Origin: CBDCFL01 sp965216135
GTDB lineage: Bacteria; Pseudomonadota; Alphaproteobacteria; Rhodobacterales; Rhodobacteraceae
Direction: 5' to 3'
Assembly: GCA_965216135.1 (NCBI GenBank)
Contig: CBDCFL010000018.1
Span: 1 to 64,000, forward strand
DNA length: 64,000 nt
The notes below the pieces were generated by a model that ran no database searches, was not told where the DNA came from, and saw only the letters and a list, made by a program, of their open reading frames with translations. The translations under genes and the position numbers were made by a program. Within the stretch, counting starts at the first letter, position 1, and every line of letters starts with the position of its first letter. Positions 8,014 to 15,907 of the stretch are shown piece after piece.

Positions 8014-9336
8014 CTAAACCTTGGACGCGCGACGATAGATTGAATCGACCCAGACCGCCGCCACCAGAACACCGCCAACAACCATCTGCTGGATCGCCGC
8101 GTCAAAGCCGATCAACACCATGCCGGTCTGCAGCGACTGCATGACCAAAGCGCCAAGCACCGCGCCGTAGATCGTGCCGATACCACCGGCAAACGATGTG
8201 CCGCCGATCACCGCGGCGGCGATCACGTAAAGTTCGTCAAATGTGCCAAGGTTGTTGGTGGCAGAATTCAGTCTCGCGCTTGAAATTATCGCCGACAATC
8301 CGCAAAGCGTTCCCATCAGTGCGAATATCTTGACTGTGACCCAGCGCGTATTGATGCCGGCCAGGTCGGCGGCCTCAGGATTGCCGCCAATGGCAAACAC
8401 ATAACGGCCGAACCGCGTCATTGTCGTTAGAAATGTCATCAATATGCCGACCCCGATCAGGATCAGAACCGGAAACGCAAAGCCGTGGCTGATGAATATC
8501 TCTTCAATCGGCGTGGTAATATTATTGGCAGCAACATATTGCCTCACGATGCCTTTGGGCCAGGGATATGAGTTTACCAGCACCACAAAACCAATGATGA
8601 AACCGCAACCGGCAACGCCCAGAAAGGTTTCGGCCCACAGCGGGCGCAGCGGGAACATGAACTTCTTGCGCTGACGCCGGCCCTGCCACAGCAAGCCCAG
8701 CACCGCCAGACAGGCGATCAAACCAACGATCCAACTTGCGGTCGCCCCCACCGCGCCATATGGTCCGCCGCCAAGTTTGGAAAACGTCGCATCGACCGGT
8801 GAAATCGTTTCGCCGCGCGCCAGCAAGAACGCGGCACCGCGCCAAACCAGCAGCCCGCCCAAGGTCACAATGAAGGCCGGAATGCCAAGATAAGCCACCA
8901 GATAGCCATGGAAAGCACCGATCACACAGCCGATCAGCAGGCCGGAAATAGCCGCCAACACCCAGATCATCGGATGCCCCAGCCCGATCAATTCAGGCAA
9001 TATCCAGACCTGGATAATCGCCATCGACATGGCGCAAAATCCAAGAATAGAGCCGACAGAAAGGTCAATATGGCGGGTGACAATCACCAGAACCATGCCC
9101 GTGGCCATGACCCCGACCGAGGCCGTCTGCACCGAAAGGTTCCACAGATTTCGCGGCGTCAGAAACGCGCCGAAATTGTTGACCACCTGGCCGTAAACGT
9201 GAAATCCGACCCAGATCACCACAAGCGCGGCAATCATGCCCAGCAGCCGCGCGTCAATTTCAGTGGCCCGCAGAAACCGCGTGAACGCGCCCTCATTTTC
9301 TACTTTTAAAGTGCCTGTATCTGCAGGGCTGCTCAC
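8014..9336 (-). CDS. xylH: Sugar ABC transporter permease (xylose type)
   Basis: This 440-residue inner-membrane permease of the BPD_transp_2 family has many hydrophobic helices, including IDLSVGSILGFCAMSMAIIQ and the cytoplasmic coupling motif NPEAADLAGIN (EAA-like loop). A large cytoplasmic insertion (GRRQRKKFMFPLRPLWAETF) between middle helices is typical of XylH. The start is taken as GTG 9336 (VSSPADTGTLKVE), with GGAGAG upstream; a longer frame reading back to 9444 is mostly intergenic sequence and the IS630 end. It is separated from the binding-protein gene xylF by more than 4 kb of inserted DNA, so its expression from the xylF promoter is likely reduced or lost. Confidence 0.92.
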   Translation of the reverse strand: MSSPADTGTLKVENEGAFTRFLRATEIDARLLGMIAALVVIWVGFHVYGQVVNNFGAFLTPRNLWNLSVQTASVGVMATGMVLVIVTRHIDLSVGSILGFCAMSMAIIQVWILPELIGLGHPMIWVLAAISGLLIGCVIGAFHGYLVAYLGIPAFIVTLGGLLVWRGAAFLLARGETISPVDATFSKLGGGPYGAVGATASWIVGLIACLAVLGLLWQGRRQRKKFMFPLRPLWAETFLGVAGCGFIIGFVVLVNSYPWPKGIVRQYVAANNITTPIEEIFISHGFAFPVLILIGVGILMTFLTTMTRFGRYVFAIGGNPEAADLAGINTRWVTVKIFALMGTLCGLSAIISSARLNSATNNLGTFDELYVIAAAVIGGTSFAGGIGTIYGAVLGALVMQSLQTGMVLIGFDAAIQQMVVGGVLVAAVWVDSIYRRASKV

Positions 9337-9402
9337 ATCGCTCTCCAAATATTTCGAATGAGTTAAAGGGCTTGCCGTCCTGGCATCGACTATGCCAAGA
9401 AA

Positions 9403-9429
9403 CTCGCGCCGGTTCCAACCCGGCGCGAG
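9403..9429 (-). promoter_or_regulatory. 10-bp-stem hairpin in the ancestral xylF-xylH gap
   Basis: CTCGCGCCGG and CCGGCGCGAG form a perfect 10-bp stem with a 7-nt loop. In the ancestral operon it lay between xylF and xylH, where binding-protein-dependent ABC operons often carry a hairpin that stabilises the upstream mRNA and lowers expression of the permease genes. There is no U-run, so a simple terminator is less likely. Confidence 0.6.
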
Positions 9430-9432
9430 TAA

Positions 9433-10594
9433 TACCAGCGGCATTTAACATTGACCGATATGGGCCCATTTTCGCATTCCGATTGATGTGATGGTTTCGG
9501 GCTGTGCGATGAGCTTGTTCCAAGCTTCGCATCCAGCATCGACGATGGCATTGTAGTCTTCGAACACGCGGTTGGAGAGCCAATTGGCGCGCAAGTACTG
9601 CCAGATATTTTCCACCGGGTTCAGTTCCGGAGCGCGCGATGGCAGCAGGATGATGGTGAGGTTCTTCGGGACTTTGAGTTTGCCGGTGGTGTGCCATCCG
9701 GCCCGATCCATCAGCACAACCGCATGGGCCTTTCGGGCGACGTGGCGGCTGATCTCGTCGAGATGCATCTGCATGGCTTGCGCGTCCGCCCAAGGCAGCA
9801 TGAGCGCCGCCCCCTTGCCGTGAGCCGGACAGATGGCGCCGAACAGATAGGCGTTGTGATAGCGCTGATCGGCCGGCTGGCGGGGGCGCGTGCCCTTTCT
9901 CGCCCACAGGCGCGTCAGGCCATTCTTCTGGCCAAGGCGTGCTTCGTCCTGGAACCAGATCTCCACCGGCGTTCCCGCTGGCAGGTCAGCTATATGCACC
10001 TGGAGCGTGTCGGCGAAGTTTTTTTTAAACGCCTCGATGATCCGCTTATCCTGCCTGGGATGCTGCGGGCGGGCGCTGATATGGGCAAAGCCCAGTTCGC
10101 CAAGCAGTCTGGATATCCCGCGCTCGGAATAGATGACGCCAAAGCGCGCCTCGATCACCCGCTTCAGGTCGATCCGCCGCCAGCGGACAACCCCGTCCAC
10201 CGCCGGATCGGGGCCGGTCTCGACAATCTCGCCAAGTTCTTTCATCTGGACATCGCTCAGGTAGCGCGTCCGGCCCGCGCCCTTGCGGTTGGTGAGGCCA
10301 TCCGGTCCCTCTTCGTTGAACCGGTGAACCCAGTCCCGCAGGGTTTGGCGATCCATCCCACCGATCCTTGCGGCCTCTCCACGGCGCATGCCATCGTAGA
10401 CCGCCGCAAGAGACAACAGACGGCGGCTCTGCCGGGCATCCTTGCAACGGCTGGCGAGTTTACGAAGGTGGCGGGCATCAAAGTCGCGACGAAGCGGAAC
10501 ACTGGCTGGCATGGCGATCCTCCTTTGCCAACCTTGAATCAGATCAAAACCGATTTGGGAATCCCCACAGAGTCAGAAATTGATGCCGTTGGTA
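9433..10594 (-). mobile_element. IS630-family element type A, copy 1
   Basis: The element is 1162 bp with ends TACCAGCGGCAT and (reading inward from the right) TACCAACGGCAT. Its sequence looks the same as copies at 12292 and 38939. Left flank is TAA, right flank TTA. Confidence 0.93.
9445..10512 (-). CDS. IS630-family transposase (type A, copy 1)
   Basis: This is an intact 355-residue transposase. The N-terminal third has a helix-turn-helix of the IS630/Tc1 type (RIGGMDRQTLRDWVHRFN), followed by a winged-helix linker and the DDE domain with WFQDEAR (first Asp), LMDRAGWH (second Asp) and ELNPVENIW (Glu). An eight-base T run (A run in the coding strand) at 10019-10026 encodes the Lys-Lys of EAFKKNF and keeps the frame open here. 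Confidence 0.95.
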   Translation of the reverse strand: MPASVPLRRDFDARHLRKLASRCKDARQSRRLLSLAAVYDGMRRGEAARIGGMDRQTLRDWVHRFNEEGPDGLTNRKGAGRTRYLSDVQMKELGEIVETGPDPAVDGVVRWRRIDLKRVIEARFGVIYSERGISRLLGELGFAHISARPQHPRQDKRIIEAFKKNFADTLQVHIADLPAGTPVEIWFQDEARLGQKNGLTRLWARKGTRPRQPADQRYHNAYLFGAICPAHGKGAALMLPWADAQAMQMHLDEISRHVARKAHAVVLMDRAGWHTTGKLKVPKNLTIILLPSRAPELNPVENIWQYLRANWLSNRVFEDYNAIVDAGCEAWNKLIAQPETITSIGMRKWAHIGQC

Positions 10595-10597
10595 TTA

Positions 10598-10884
10598 GTG
10601 TCGAGGAAAGCGAACGCGATCGCCGCCGTGAGTGCTTCGATCTCTTGTGGGGATGGGGATGTCCCGTCGATCAAGCCTTGGCGGCGGCAGAGAAGGCTGG
10701 GGCGCTTGATCGGTTTTCCAGCACCATCAACAAACTTTGCAAGGAACGCCTTGGCTTGTGTCTTGAAATCCGGATCCGCCCAACGTTCTTCGAACTCTGC
10801 AAGCGGGCCGAGTTCCCAATCGCCAAATTCGATGGGCTCTTCCATAGGCAGGTAAGGGCAAAACGCTAAACACGGGAATGGCAT
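10598..10884 (-). pseudogene. N-terminal fragment of an unrecognised protein, cut by IS630
   Basis: From ATG 10884, behind a strong AAGGAG site, 95 residues are coded (MPFPCLAFCPYLPMEEPIEF, ending ALTAAIAFAFLDTN) before the frame enters IS630 type A copy 1. The fragment is acidic and shows no family I recognise. Its good ribosome site and protein-like composition argue that it was a real gene elsewhere and travelled here between the two IS630 copies. Confidence 0.55.
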
Positions 10885-11091
10885 GAGAACTCCTTCTTCG
10901 CAGACATGCCACAGCTTGTCGTCGGACTCGGGTTCGGGAAAGTGAGCGACAGCCCCAGACGCCGAAGCTTAACTGCGAATGAAGGGCGGAGTTACCCGGT
11001 CAAATTCGTAACGAACGGTGCGTTGGCATGTCAATGAGCGTTCAAAAGTGGCCCGGCTTCAGCGTTTAAAAGTGACCCACCCGTGATGAGG

Positions 11092-11143
11092 CAAAGCCAG
11101 CAGGCGAGATGCCCTCAAATAGCGATCTCGTCTGCTGGCTTTG
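11092..11143 (-). terminator. Long hairpin at the 3' end of istB
   Basis: CAAAGCCAGCAGGCGAGAT and ATCTCGTCTGCTGGCTTTG pair over 18 of 19 bp with a 14-nt loop, just downstream of the istB stop. It likely ends istAB transcription or blocks read-through near the element end. Confidence 0.65.
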
Positions 11144-11156
11144 TTTGCGCTACGGT

Positions 11157-11888
11157 TTATTGTTTTCGGGCCCTTTTACTCTGAGCGAACCGGTAGGATG
11201 TGTTTCCGGTTTCGATTATGGAGCAATGATGTGTCACCCTGTCGAGGAGCGCGGTTGTCATCTTGGGATCGCCGAAGACGGAGACCCATTCACCGAACTC
11301 CAGGTTGGTGGTGATGATGACGCTGGTTTTCTCGTAGAGTTTGCTTATCAGATGGAACAGCAGCGCGCCGCCGGACTTTGGGAACGGGATGTAACCCAGC
11401 TCATCAATAATGACGCAATCCAGTGGCGTCAGTTGCCGGATGATCTTCCCGGCATTACCCTCGGCCTGCTCCCTGATCAGGGCGTTGATCAGATCCACAG
11501 CATTGAAGAAGCGGGCCTTTTTGCCCTGATTGATCAATGTGGTTCCCAGAGCAATGGCGATGTGGGTTTTGCCTGTGCCAGTTCCGCCCACCAAAATGAG
11601 GTTGTGGGCGTCTTGGGTGAACTGTCCGGAGCAGAAGGGATCGATCCGAGCCTGAGTAACAGCGGCTGCGCTGTAATCGAAGGTGGCAAAATCCTTGTGA
11701 TGCGGGAACTTTGCAATCCGCATTTGATACTCGATTGAGCGGACCTGACGTTCTACGGTCTCAGCGTCGATCAGTTGTTTTATCGCAGTGGTCAGGCTCG
11801 GCGACTTGCGCGCGGACAGCAAATCATGTGCGCAAGCTGCCATTCCATGCAATCTAAGGCCAGCCAATTGATCAATGAGGGCATTCAT
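11157..11888 (-). CDS. istB: IS21-family helper ATPase IstB
   Basis: IstB is the AAA+ ATPase that helps IstA in target choice and strand transfer. The 243-residue protein begins at ATG 11888 (MNALIDQLAGLRLHGMAACA), which overlaps the istA stop codon. The Walker A motif is VGGTGTGKTHIA near residue 105 and Walker B is CVIIDELGY near residue 170, followed by TTNLEFGEW as in other IstB proteins. Its length is normal (about 240-260). Without a full istA the element cannot move on its own, but IstB itself looks intact. Confidence 0.93.
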   Translation of the reverse strand: MNALIDQLAGLRLHGMAACAHDLLSARKSPSLTTAIKQLIDAETVERQVRSIEYQMRIAKFPHHKDFATFDYSAAAVTQARIDPFCSGQFTQDAHNLILVGGTGTGKTHIAIALGTTLINQGKKARFFNAVDLINALIREQAEGNAGKIIRQLTPLDCVIIDELGYIPFPKSGGALLFHLISKLYEKTSVIITTNLEFGEWVSVFGDPKMTTALLDRVTHHCSIIETGNTSYRFAQSKRARKQ

Positions 11889-12288
11889 GCTGTCATCTCT
11901 CGGCGGGCGCACAATGTCTCATATCGTTTGCAGTTGGCCTCCGGGCGCATCGTCAGCATGGGATAGTCATAGCTTTGTGCCAGTGGGGGGATGATCGGTT
12001 CGACCAACTGATTGATCAAGTTGATGACGGCAGGCAAGCGTAGGGTGTTTTGCGCGACAGCCAGATCACAGGCCGTTTCCACAACGTCAATCCCGTGGTC
12101 TTGCGCCAGCATAAGAAGGTCTACAAACTCCCGATCTCCACCTTTGCCCTTCATGTAATGCACCCTGATCTGGTGCATGGCATCTGGCAGGTGCCAATCC
12201 ACAAAGGGCGCGCCATCACGCAGGGCTCCGGGCTTGCGTACCAGCAAAGGGACATAATGCCAGGGCTCAAAGTAACTGATATTACGGG
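11885..12288 (-). pseudogene. istA: IS21 transposase IstA, C-terminal remnant
   Basis: The last 134 codons of istA remain (YFEPWHYVPLLVRKPGALRD, GAPFVDWHLPDAMHQIR, ending EMTA). The stop codon overlaps the istB start in an ATGA arrangement, the standard coupling in IS21. The catalytic DDE core and the helix-turn-helix lie in the missing two thirds, removed at the junction with IS630 type A copy 2. A long open frame that runs on into the antisense strand of IS630 is fortuitous. Confidence 0.85.
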
Positions 12289-12291
12289 TAA

Positions 12292-13453
12292 TACCAGCGG
12301 CATTTAACATTGACCGATATGGGCCCATTTTCGCATTCCGATTGATGTGATGGTTTCGGGCTGTGCGATGAGCTTGTTCCAAGCTTCGCATCCAGCATCG
12401 ACGATGGCATTGTAGTCTTCGAACACGCGGTTGGAGAGCCAATTGGCGCGCAAGTACTGCCAGATATTTTCCACCGGGTTCAGTTCCGGAGCGCGCGATG
12501 GCAGCAGGATGATGGTGAGGTTCTTCGGGACTTTGAGTTTGCCGGTGGTGTGCCATCCGGCCCGATCCATCAGCACAACCGCATGGGCCTTTCGGGCGAC
12601 GTGGCGGCTGATCTCGTCGAGATGCATCTGCATGGCTTGCGCGTCCGCCCAAGGCAGCATGAGCGCCGCCCCCTTGCCGTGAGCCGGACAGATGGCGCCG
12701 AACAGATAGGCGTTGTGATAGCGCTGATCGGCCGGCTGGCGGGGGCGCGTGCCCTTTCTCGCCCACAGGCGCGTCAGGCCATTCTTCTGGCCAAGGCGTG
12801 CTTCGTCCTGGAACCAGATCTCCACCGGCGTTCCCGCTGGCAGGTCAGCTATATGCACCTGGAGCGTGTCGGCGAAGTTTTTTTTAAACGCCTCGATGAT
12901 CCGCTTATCCTGCCTGGGATGCTGCGGGCGGGCGCTGATATGGGCAAAGCCCAGTTCGCCAAGCAGTCTGGATATCCCGCGCTCGGAATAGATGACGCCA
13001 AAGCGCGCCTCGATCACCCGCTTCAGGTCGATCCGCCGCCAGCGGACAACCCCGTCCACCGCCGGATCGGGGCCGGTCTCGACAATCTCGCCAAGTTCTT
13101 TCATCTGGACATCGCTCAGGTAGCGCGTCCGGCCCGCGCCCTTGCGGTTGGTGAGGCCATCCGGTCCCTCTTCGTTGAACCGGTGAACCCAGTCCCGCAG
13201 GGTTTGGCGATCCATCCCACCGATCCTTGCGGCCTCTCCACGGCGCATGCCATCGTAGACCGCCGCAAGAGACAACAGACGGCGGCTCTGCCGGGCATCC
13301 TTGCAACGGCTGGCGAGTTTACGAAGGTGGCGGGCATCAAAGTCGCGACGAAGCGGAACACTGGCTGGCATGGCGATCCTCCTTTGCCAACCTTGAATCA
13401 GATCAAAACCGATTTGGGAATCCCCACAGAGTCAGAAATTGATGCCGTTGGTA
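12292..13453 (-). mobile_element. IS630-family element type A, copy 2
   Basis: The element is 1162 bp and appears identical in sequence to the copy at 9433. Both flanks are TAA (12289-12291, 13454-13456), but the right flank is ancestral xylF downstream sequence and the left flank is IS21. Confidence 0.93.
12304..13371 (-). CDS. IS630-family transposase (type A, copy 2)
   Basis: This intact 355-residue transposase has the same protein sequence as the copy at 9445-10512, with the WFQDEAR, LMDRAGWH and ELNPVENIW catalytic blocks. Identity of the copies indicates very recent spread or gene conversion. Confidence 0.95.
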   Translation of the reverse strand: MPASVPLRRDFDARHLRKLASRCKDARQSRRLLSLAAVYDGMRRGEAARIGGMDRQTLRDWVHRFNEEGPDGLTNRKGAGRTRYLSDVQMKELGEIVETGPDPAVDGVVRWRRIDLKRVIEARFGVIYSERGISRLLGELGFAHISARPQHPRQDKRIIEAFKKNFADTLQVHIADLPAGTPVEIWFQDEARLGQKNGLTRLWARKGTRPRQPADQRYHNAYLFGAICPAHGKGAALMLPWADAQAMQMHLDEISRHVARKAHAVVLMDRAGWHTTGKLKVPKNLTIILLPSRAPELNPVENIWQYLRANWLSNRVFEDYNAIVDAGCEAWNKLIAQPETITSIGMRKWAHIGQC

Positions 13454-13471
13454 TAATGTCAAGCGTGACGC

Positions 13472-14500
13472 CTAGCTACAGCCAGAAACCCCAGCCATCG
13501 CACCTTCGCAGACTTTGTCCATTGCGATGTGACCCGCGTCGATAACGACGTTGATGTTGGCCGCGCTGATCGGGGTCGGCGCCAGGAAGATCGCGTCCAT
13601 TTCAACACCCATCGCACCGCCGGACCATTTTACTGCGCCTTCAATGGAAGCCAATGCAGCACCACCAGCAAGCGCCGACGCGATGTTGCCAGCCGCCATG
13701 CCCAGTTGGCGCGCATCTTTCCAGACCGATGTATTCTGGGTGCCCCGGGCAACACGGTTCAGTGCTGCATGATCGCCGTCCTGGCCAGAAACAGGAATGT
13801 TCATGCCCTGTGCGGCCAAAGCAGCAATTGCCCCACCAGCCATGCCGTCGTTTTCAGACAGAACCGCATCAACATCGTTGTTGTTTGCGGTCAGAATCTG
13901 CTCCATGTTTTTCTGCGCGTTGTCAGGCTTCCAGCCGTCGGTAAAGGCTTCGCCGACGATGGTGATCTTGCCGGACGCAACATCATCACCGATAACGTCC
14001 ATCATGCCCTCAAGCAGGAACAGCGCGTTCGGATCGCCCTTGTCGCCTTTGATGATGGCATAGTTGCCTTCCGGCACGACGGCCAGAATTGAGCGCGCGA
14101 TCACGCGGCCAACTTCTTTGTTGTCGAAGGTCAGATAAAACGCCCGATCGTCTTCGATCAGGCGGTCATAACCGATCACCGGAATATCTTCCGCCGCTGC
14201 CGCATCAACCGCTACGCCAACCGAACCAGAATCCACCGACAGGATAACCAGTGCATTGGCACCCTGGGCAATCAGGCTTTCAACATCGGAAAGCTGCTTG
14301 GCGGCAGAATTCTGCGCGCCGGCAGAGATATATGTATCGCCATTGGCCTCGATCGCGGCCTTCATCGCAGCTTCATCGGTTTTCCAGCGTTCTTCCTGAA
14401 AATTTGACCAGCTGACGCCGATGATCTGATCCGCCGCGAATGCCGAAGTGGCGATGCTCACGCCAAGCGCAGCCGCCGCCATAATTCCAAATTTTTTCAT
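13472..14500 (-). CDS. xylF: Periplasmic sugar-binding protein (xylose type)
   Basis: This is the substrate-binding protein of the xylose ABC importer, 342 residues with a Sec signal peptide (MKKFGIMAAAALGVSIATSAFA, cleavage likely after AFA). The start at ATG 14500 is preceded by GGAGGAGAA; an upstream in-frame ATG at 14527 would spoil the signal peptide. The mature part has the periplasmic-binding-protein fold of the ribose/xylose group (SWSNFQEERWKTDEAAMKAA, VIGYDRLI, AVLSENDGMAGGAIAAL, VSGQDGD). It is the first gene of xylFHG, transcribed divergently from the ROK regulator, with an AT-rich palindrome in the shared promoter region. IS DNA inserted 16 bp after its stop now separates it from xylH. 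Confidence 0.93.
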   Translation of the reverse strand: MKKFGIMAAAALGVSIATSAFAADQIIGVSWSNFQEERWKTDEAAMKAAIEANGDTYISAGAQNSAAKQLSDVESLIAQGANALVILSVDSGSVGVAVDAAAAEDIPVIGYDRLIEDDRAFYLTFDNKEVGRVIARSILAVVPEGNYAIIKGDKGDPNALFLLEGMMDVIGDDVASGKITIVGEAFTDGWKPDNAQKNMEQILTANNNDVDAVLSENDGMAGGAIAALAAQGMNIPVSGQDGDHAALNRVARGTQNTSVWKDARQLGMAAGNIASALAGGAALASIEGAVKWSGGAMGVEMDAIFLAPTPISAANINVVIDAGHIAMDKVCEGAMAGVSGCS

Positions 14501-14573
14501 TTTCTCCTCCCAGATATTTGCATGCACGACGCTACAACCAACGAATCGCCGTGTCTCTGGGAACTATGCGACA

Positions 14574-14597
14574 ATTTAATTTACTAATAAAATTAAA
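14574..14597. promoter_or_regulatory. Probable ROK-regulator operator between xylF and xylR
   Basis: ATTTAATT-N8-AAATTAAA is a perfect inverted repeat (extended by one more T-A pair with a shorter gap) in the 186-bp divergent xylF/xylR region. The same arms with the same 8-bp spacing recur at 17488-17511 upstream of xylB. Confidence 0.75.
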
Positions 14598-14686
14598 TAT
14601 TGTAGCCTGCACCTGATCGCCGCGTCTGTCGCCAGAATTCCGTCGGATAATAGTCGGACCAGCGATGAGACCGTGGAGAGCTGGAA

Positions 14687-15907
14687 ATGAATGCTGAGCC
14701 GCCGATCAATGTTTCCCGCAAGACCGGCACCAGCTTGGTATTCTCGGCAATCCGACAAACCGCCCCGGTTCCGCGAATTGATATTGCCAAAGCCACCGGT
14801 CTCAGCGCGGCCACCGTCACCAGCGTCACCGCCGATCTGATCGCCAAGGGTCTTATCCAAGAAGTCCGCGTACCGTCCGCGTCAGGCACGATGAAACGCG
14901 GGCGGCCGCGAATTGATCTGAAAATCCGCGGCGATGCACACATGGTCGTCGGGATGCAATTGTCGGACAAGTTGAGCACCGTAACGATACTCGATTTTGA
15001 CGGAAAACGTGTCGCAGATTATTCCATCGCCACCACTGTTCTGGTCCGAACCGCGTCACAAACTGTTGATTTCTTGGAGCAAAATATTATCGCCGCTCTG
15101 GATAGCGCAGGCTTGGCTCTGTCGGACATTTCCGGCATTGGCTTGGGCATTGCGGGGTTTGTCGATGTGCCCGCAGCCCACGTCCATTGGTCACCAATTC
15201 TCGCCGAACGCGATGTGCCCTTGCAACAAATGCTGCGCGACAGGTTCAATATTCCAACCTTCCTCGATAACGACGTAAACCTTGTGGCCATCGCCGAACA
15301 GCGTTTCGGCCTGGGCAGGAATACCCGGGATTTCATCGTTGTCTCCGTCGAACAGGGCGTCGGCATGGGCATTGTCATTGACGGCAAGTTATTTCGCGGC
15401 ATGCATGGCCGCGGCGCAGAACTGGGTCACACCAAGGTGCATCTGGACGGCGCACTGTGCCGCTGCGGGCAGCGCGGTTGCCTTGAGGCATATGTTGGCG
15501 ACTATGCGCTGCTGCGCGAAGCCAACACAGCGATGGACCTGGTCGCCGGAACCAGCGCCGAGCATCAGATGCAGGCCTTGCTGGAAGCCGCAAAAAGCGG
15601 TGATAGCATGGCAGGCTCAATAATTCGCCGGGCCGGGCGGATGTTCGCAATCGGATTGGCCAACGTGGTCAATATATTTGCGCCGGAGCTGATAATCCTG
15701 TCCGGCGAGCGGATGCAGTACGACTTTATGTATGATGACGGGGTAATCGAAGAAATGAAAAAATCCATTGTCCAGGCGGGCGGAGCGTCAACCGAAGTCA
15801 AGGTTCGCAAATGGGGCGATCAGATGTGGGCCATGGGGGCGGCGGCGTTCGCAATTGATGGCGTCGCCGATATGGCGCTAACGGATGCCAGATCAAATGC
15901 TGCGTGA
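14687..15907 (+). CDS. xylR: ROK-family transcriptional repressor, probable XylR
   Basis: This 406-residue regulator has an N-terminal winged helix-turn-helix (DIAKATGLSAATVTSVTADLI, roughly residues 30-55) fused to a ROK sugar-kinase-like domain with GIGLGIAGFVD and the zinc motif CRCGQRGCLEAY near residue 260. ROK repressors bind a free sugar or sugar phosphate and leave their operator. Location between xylF and xylB makes D-xylose the likely effector. It is divergent from xylFHG and its 3' end overlaps the start of the FG-GAP protein gene. Two matching palindromes, next to its own start and upstream of xylB, fit it as operators. Confidence 0.9.
   Translation: MNAEPPINVSRKTGTSLVFSAIRQTAPVPRIDIAKATGLSAATVTSVTADLIAKGLIQEVRVPSASGTMKRGRPRIDLKIRGDAHMVVGMQLSDKLSTVTILDFDGKRVADYSIATTVLVRTASQTVDFLEQNIIAALDSAGLALSDISGIGLGIAGFVDVPAAHVHWSPILAERDVPLQQMLRDRFNIPTFLDNDVNLVAIAEQRFGLGRNTRDFIVVSVEQGVGMGIVIDGKLFRGMHGRGAELGHTKVHLDGALCRCGQRGCLEAYVGDYALLREANTAMDLVAGTSAEHQMQALLEAAKSGDSMAGSIIRRAGRMFAIGLANVVNIFAPELIILSGERMQYDFMYDDGVIEEMKKSIVQAGGASTEVKVRKWGDQMWAMGAAAFAIDGVADMALTDARSNAA

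Larger units (their letters stand above)
11029..12288 (-). mobile_element. IS21-family element, truncated by IS630
   Basis: The intact end starts TGTCAATGAGCG and contains spaced AAAGTGGCCC / AAAGTGACCC motifs, the multiple terminal repeats typical of IS21. It holds a full istB and the last third of istA. The other end is missing because IS630 type A copy 2 lies at 12292. Confidence 0.85.
9430..13456. mobile_element. Composite-like structure bounded by two identical IS630 copies
   Basis: Two IS630 type A copies in the same orientation bracket 1.7 kb of foreign sequence. The outermost flanks match as a TAA duplication (9430-9432 and 13454-13456), while the inner flanks differ (TTA at 10595-10597, TAA at 12289-12291). 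This is what a single composite insertion between xylF and xylH, or recombination of a circle into a resident IS630, would leave. Confidence 0.7.

Noticed and set aside
9691..10869. 392-codon plus-strand frame over IS630 type A copy 1 (also at 12550 and 39197)
   Set aside because: It is antisense to the transposase and its end differs with each insertion site, so it is not a conserved gene.
11885..12766. 293-codon frame fusing IS630 antisense sequence to the IstA tail
   Set aside because: Fortuitous read-through at the IS630/IS21 junction; only the IstA part (to about 12288) is real.
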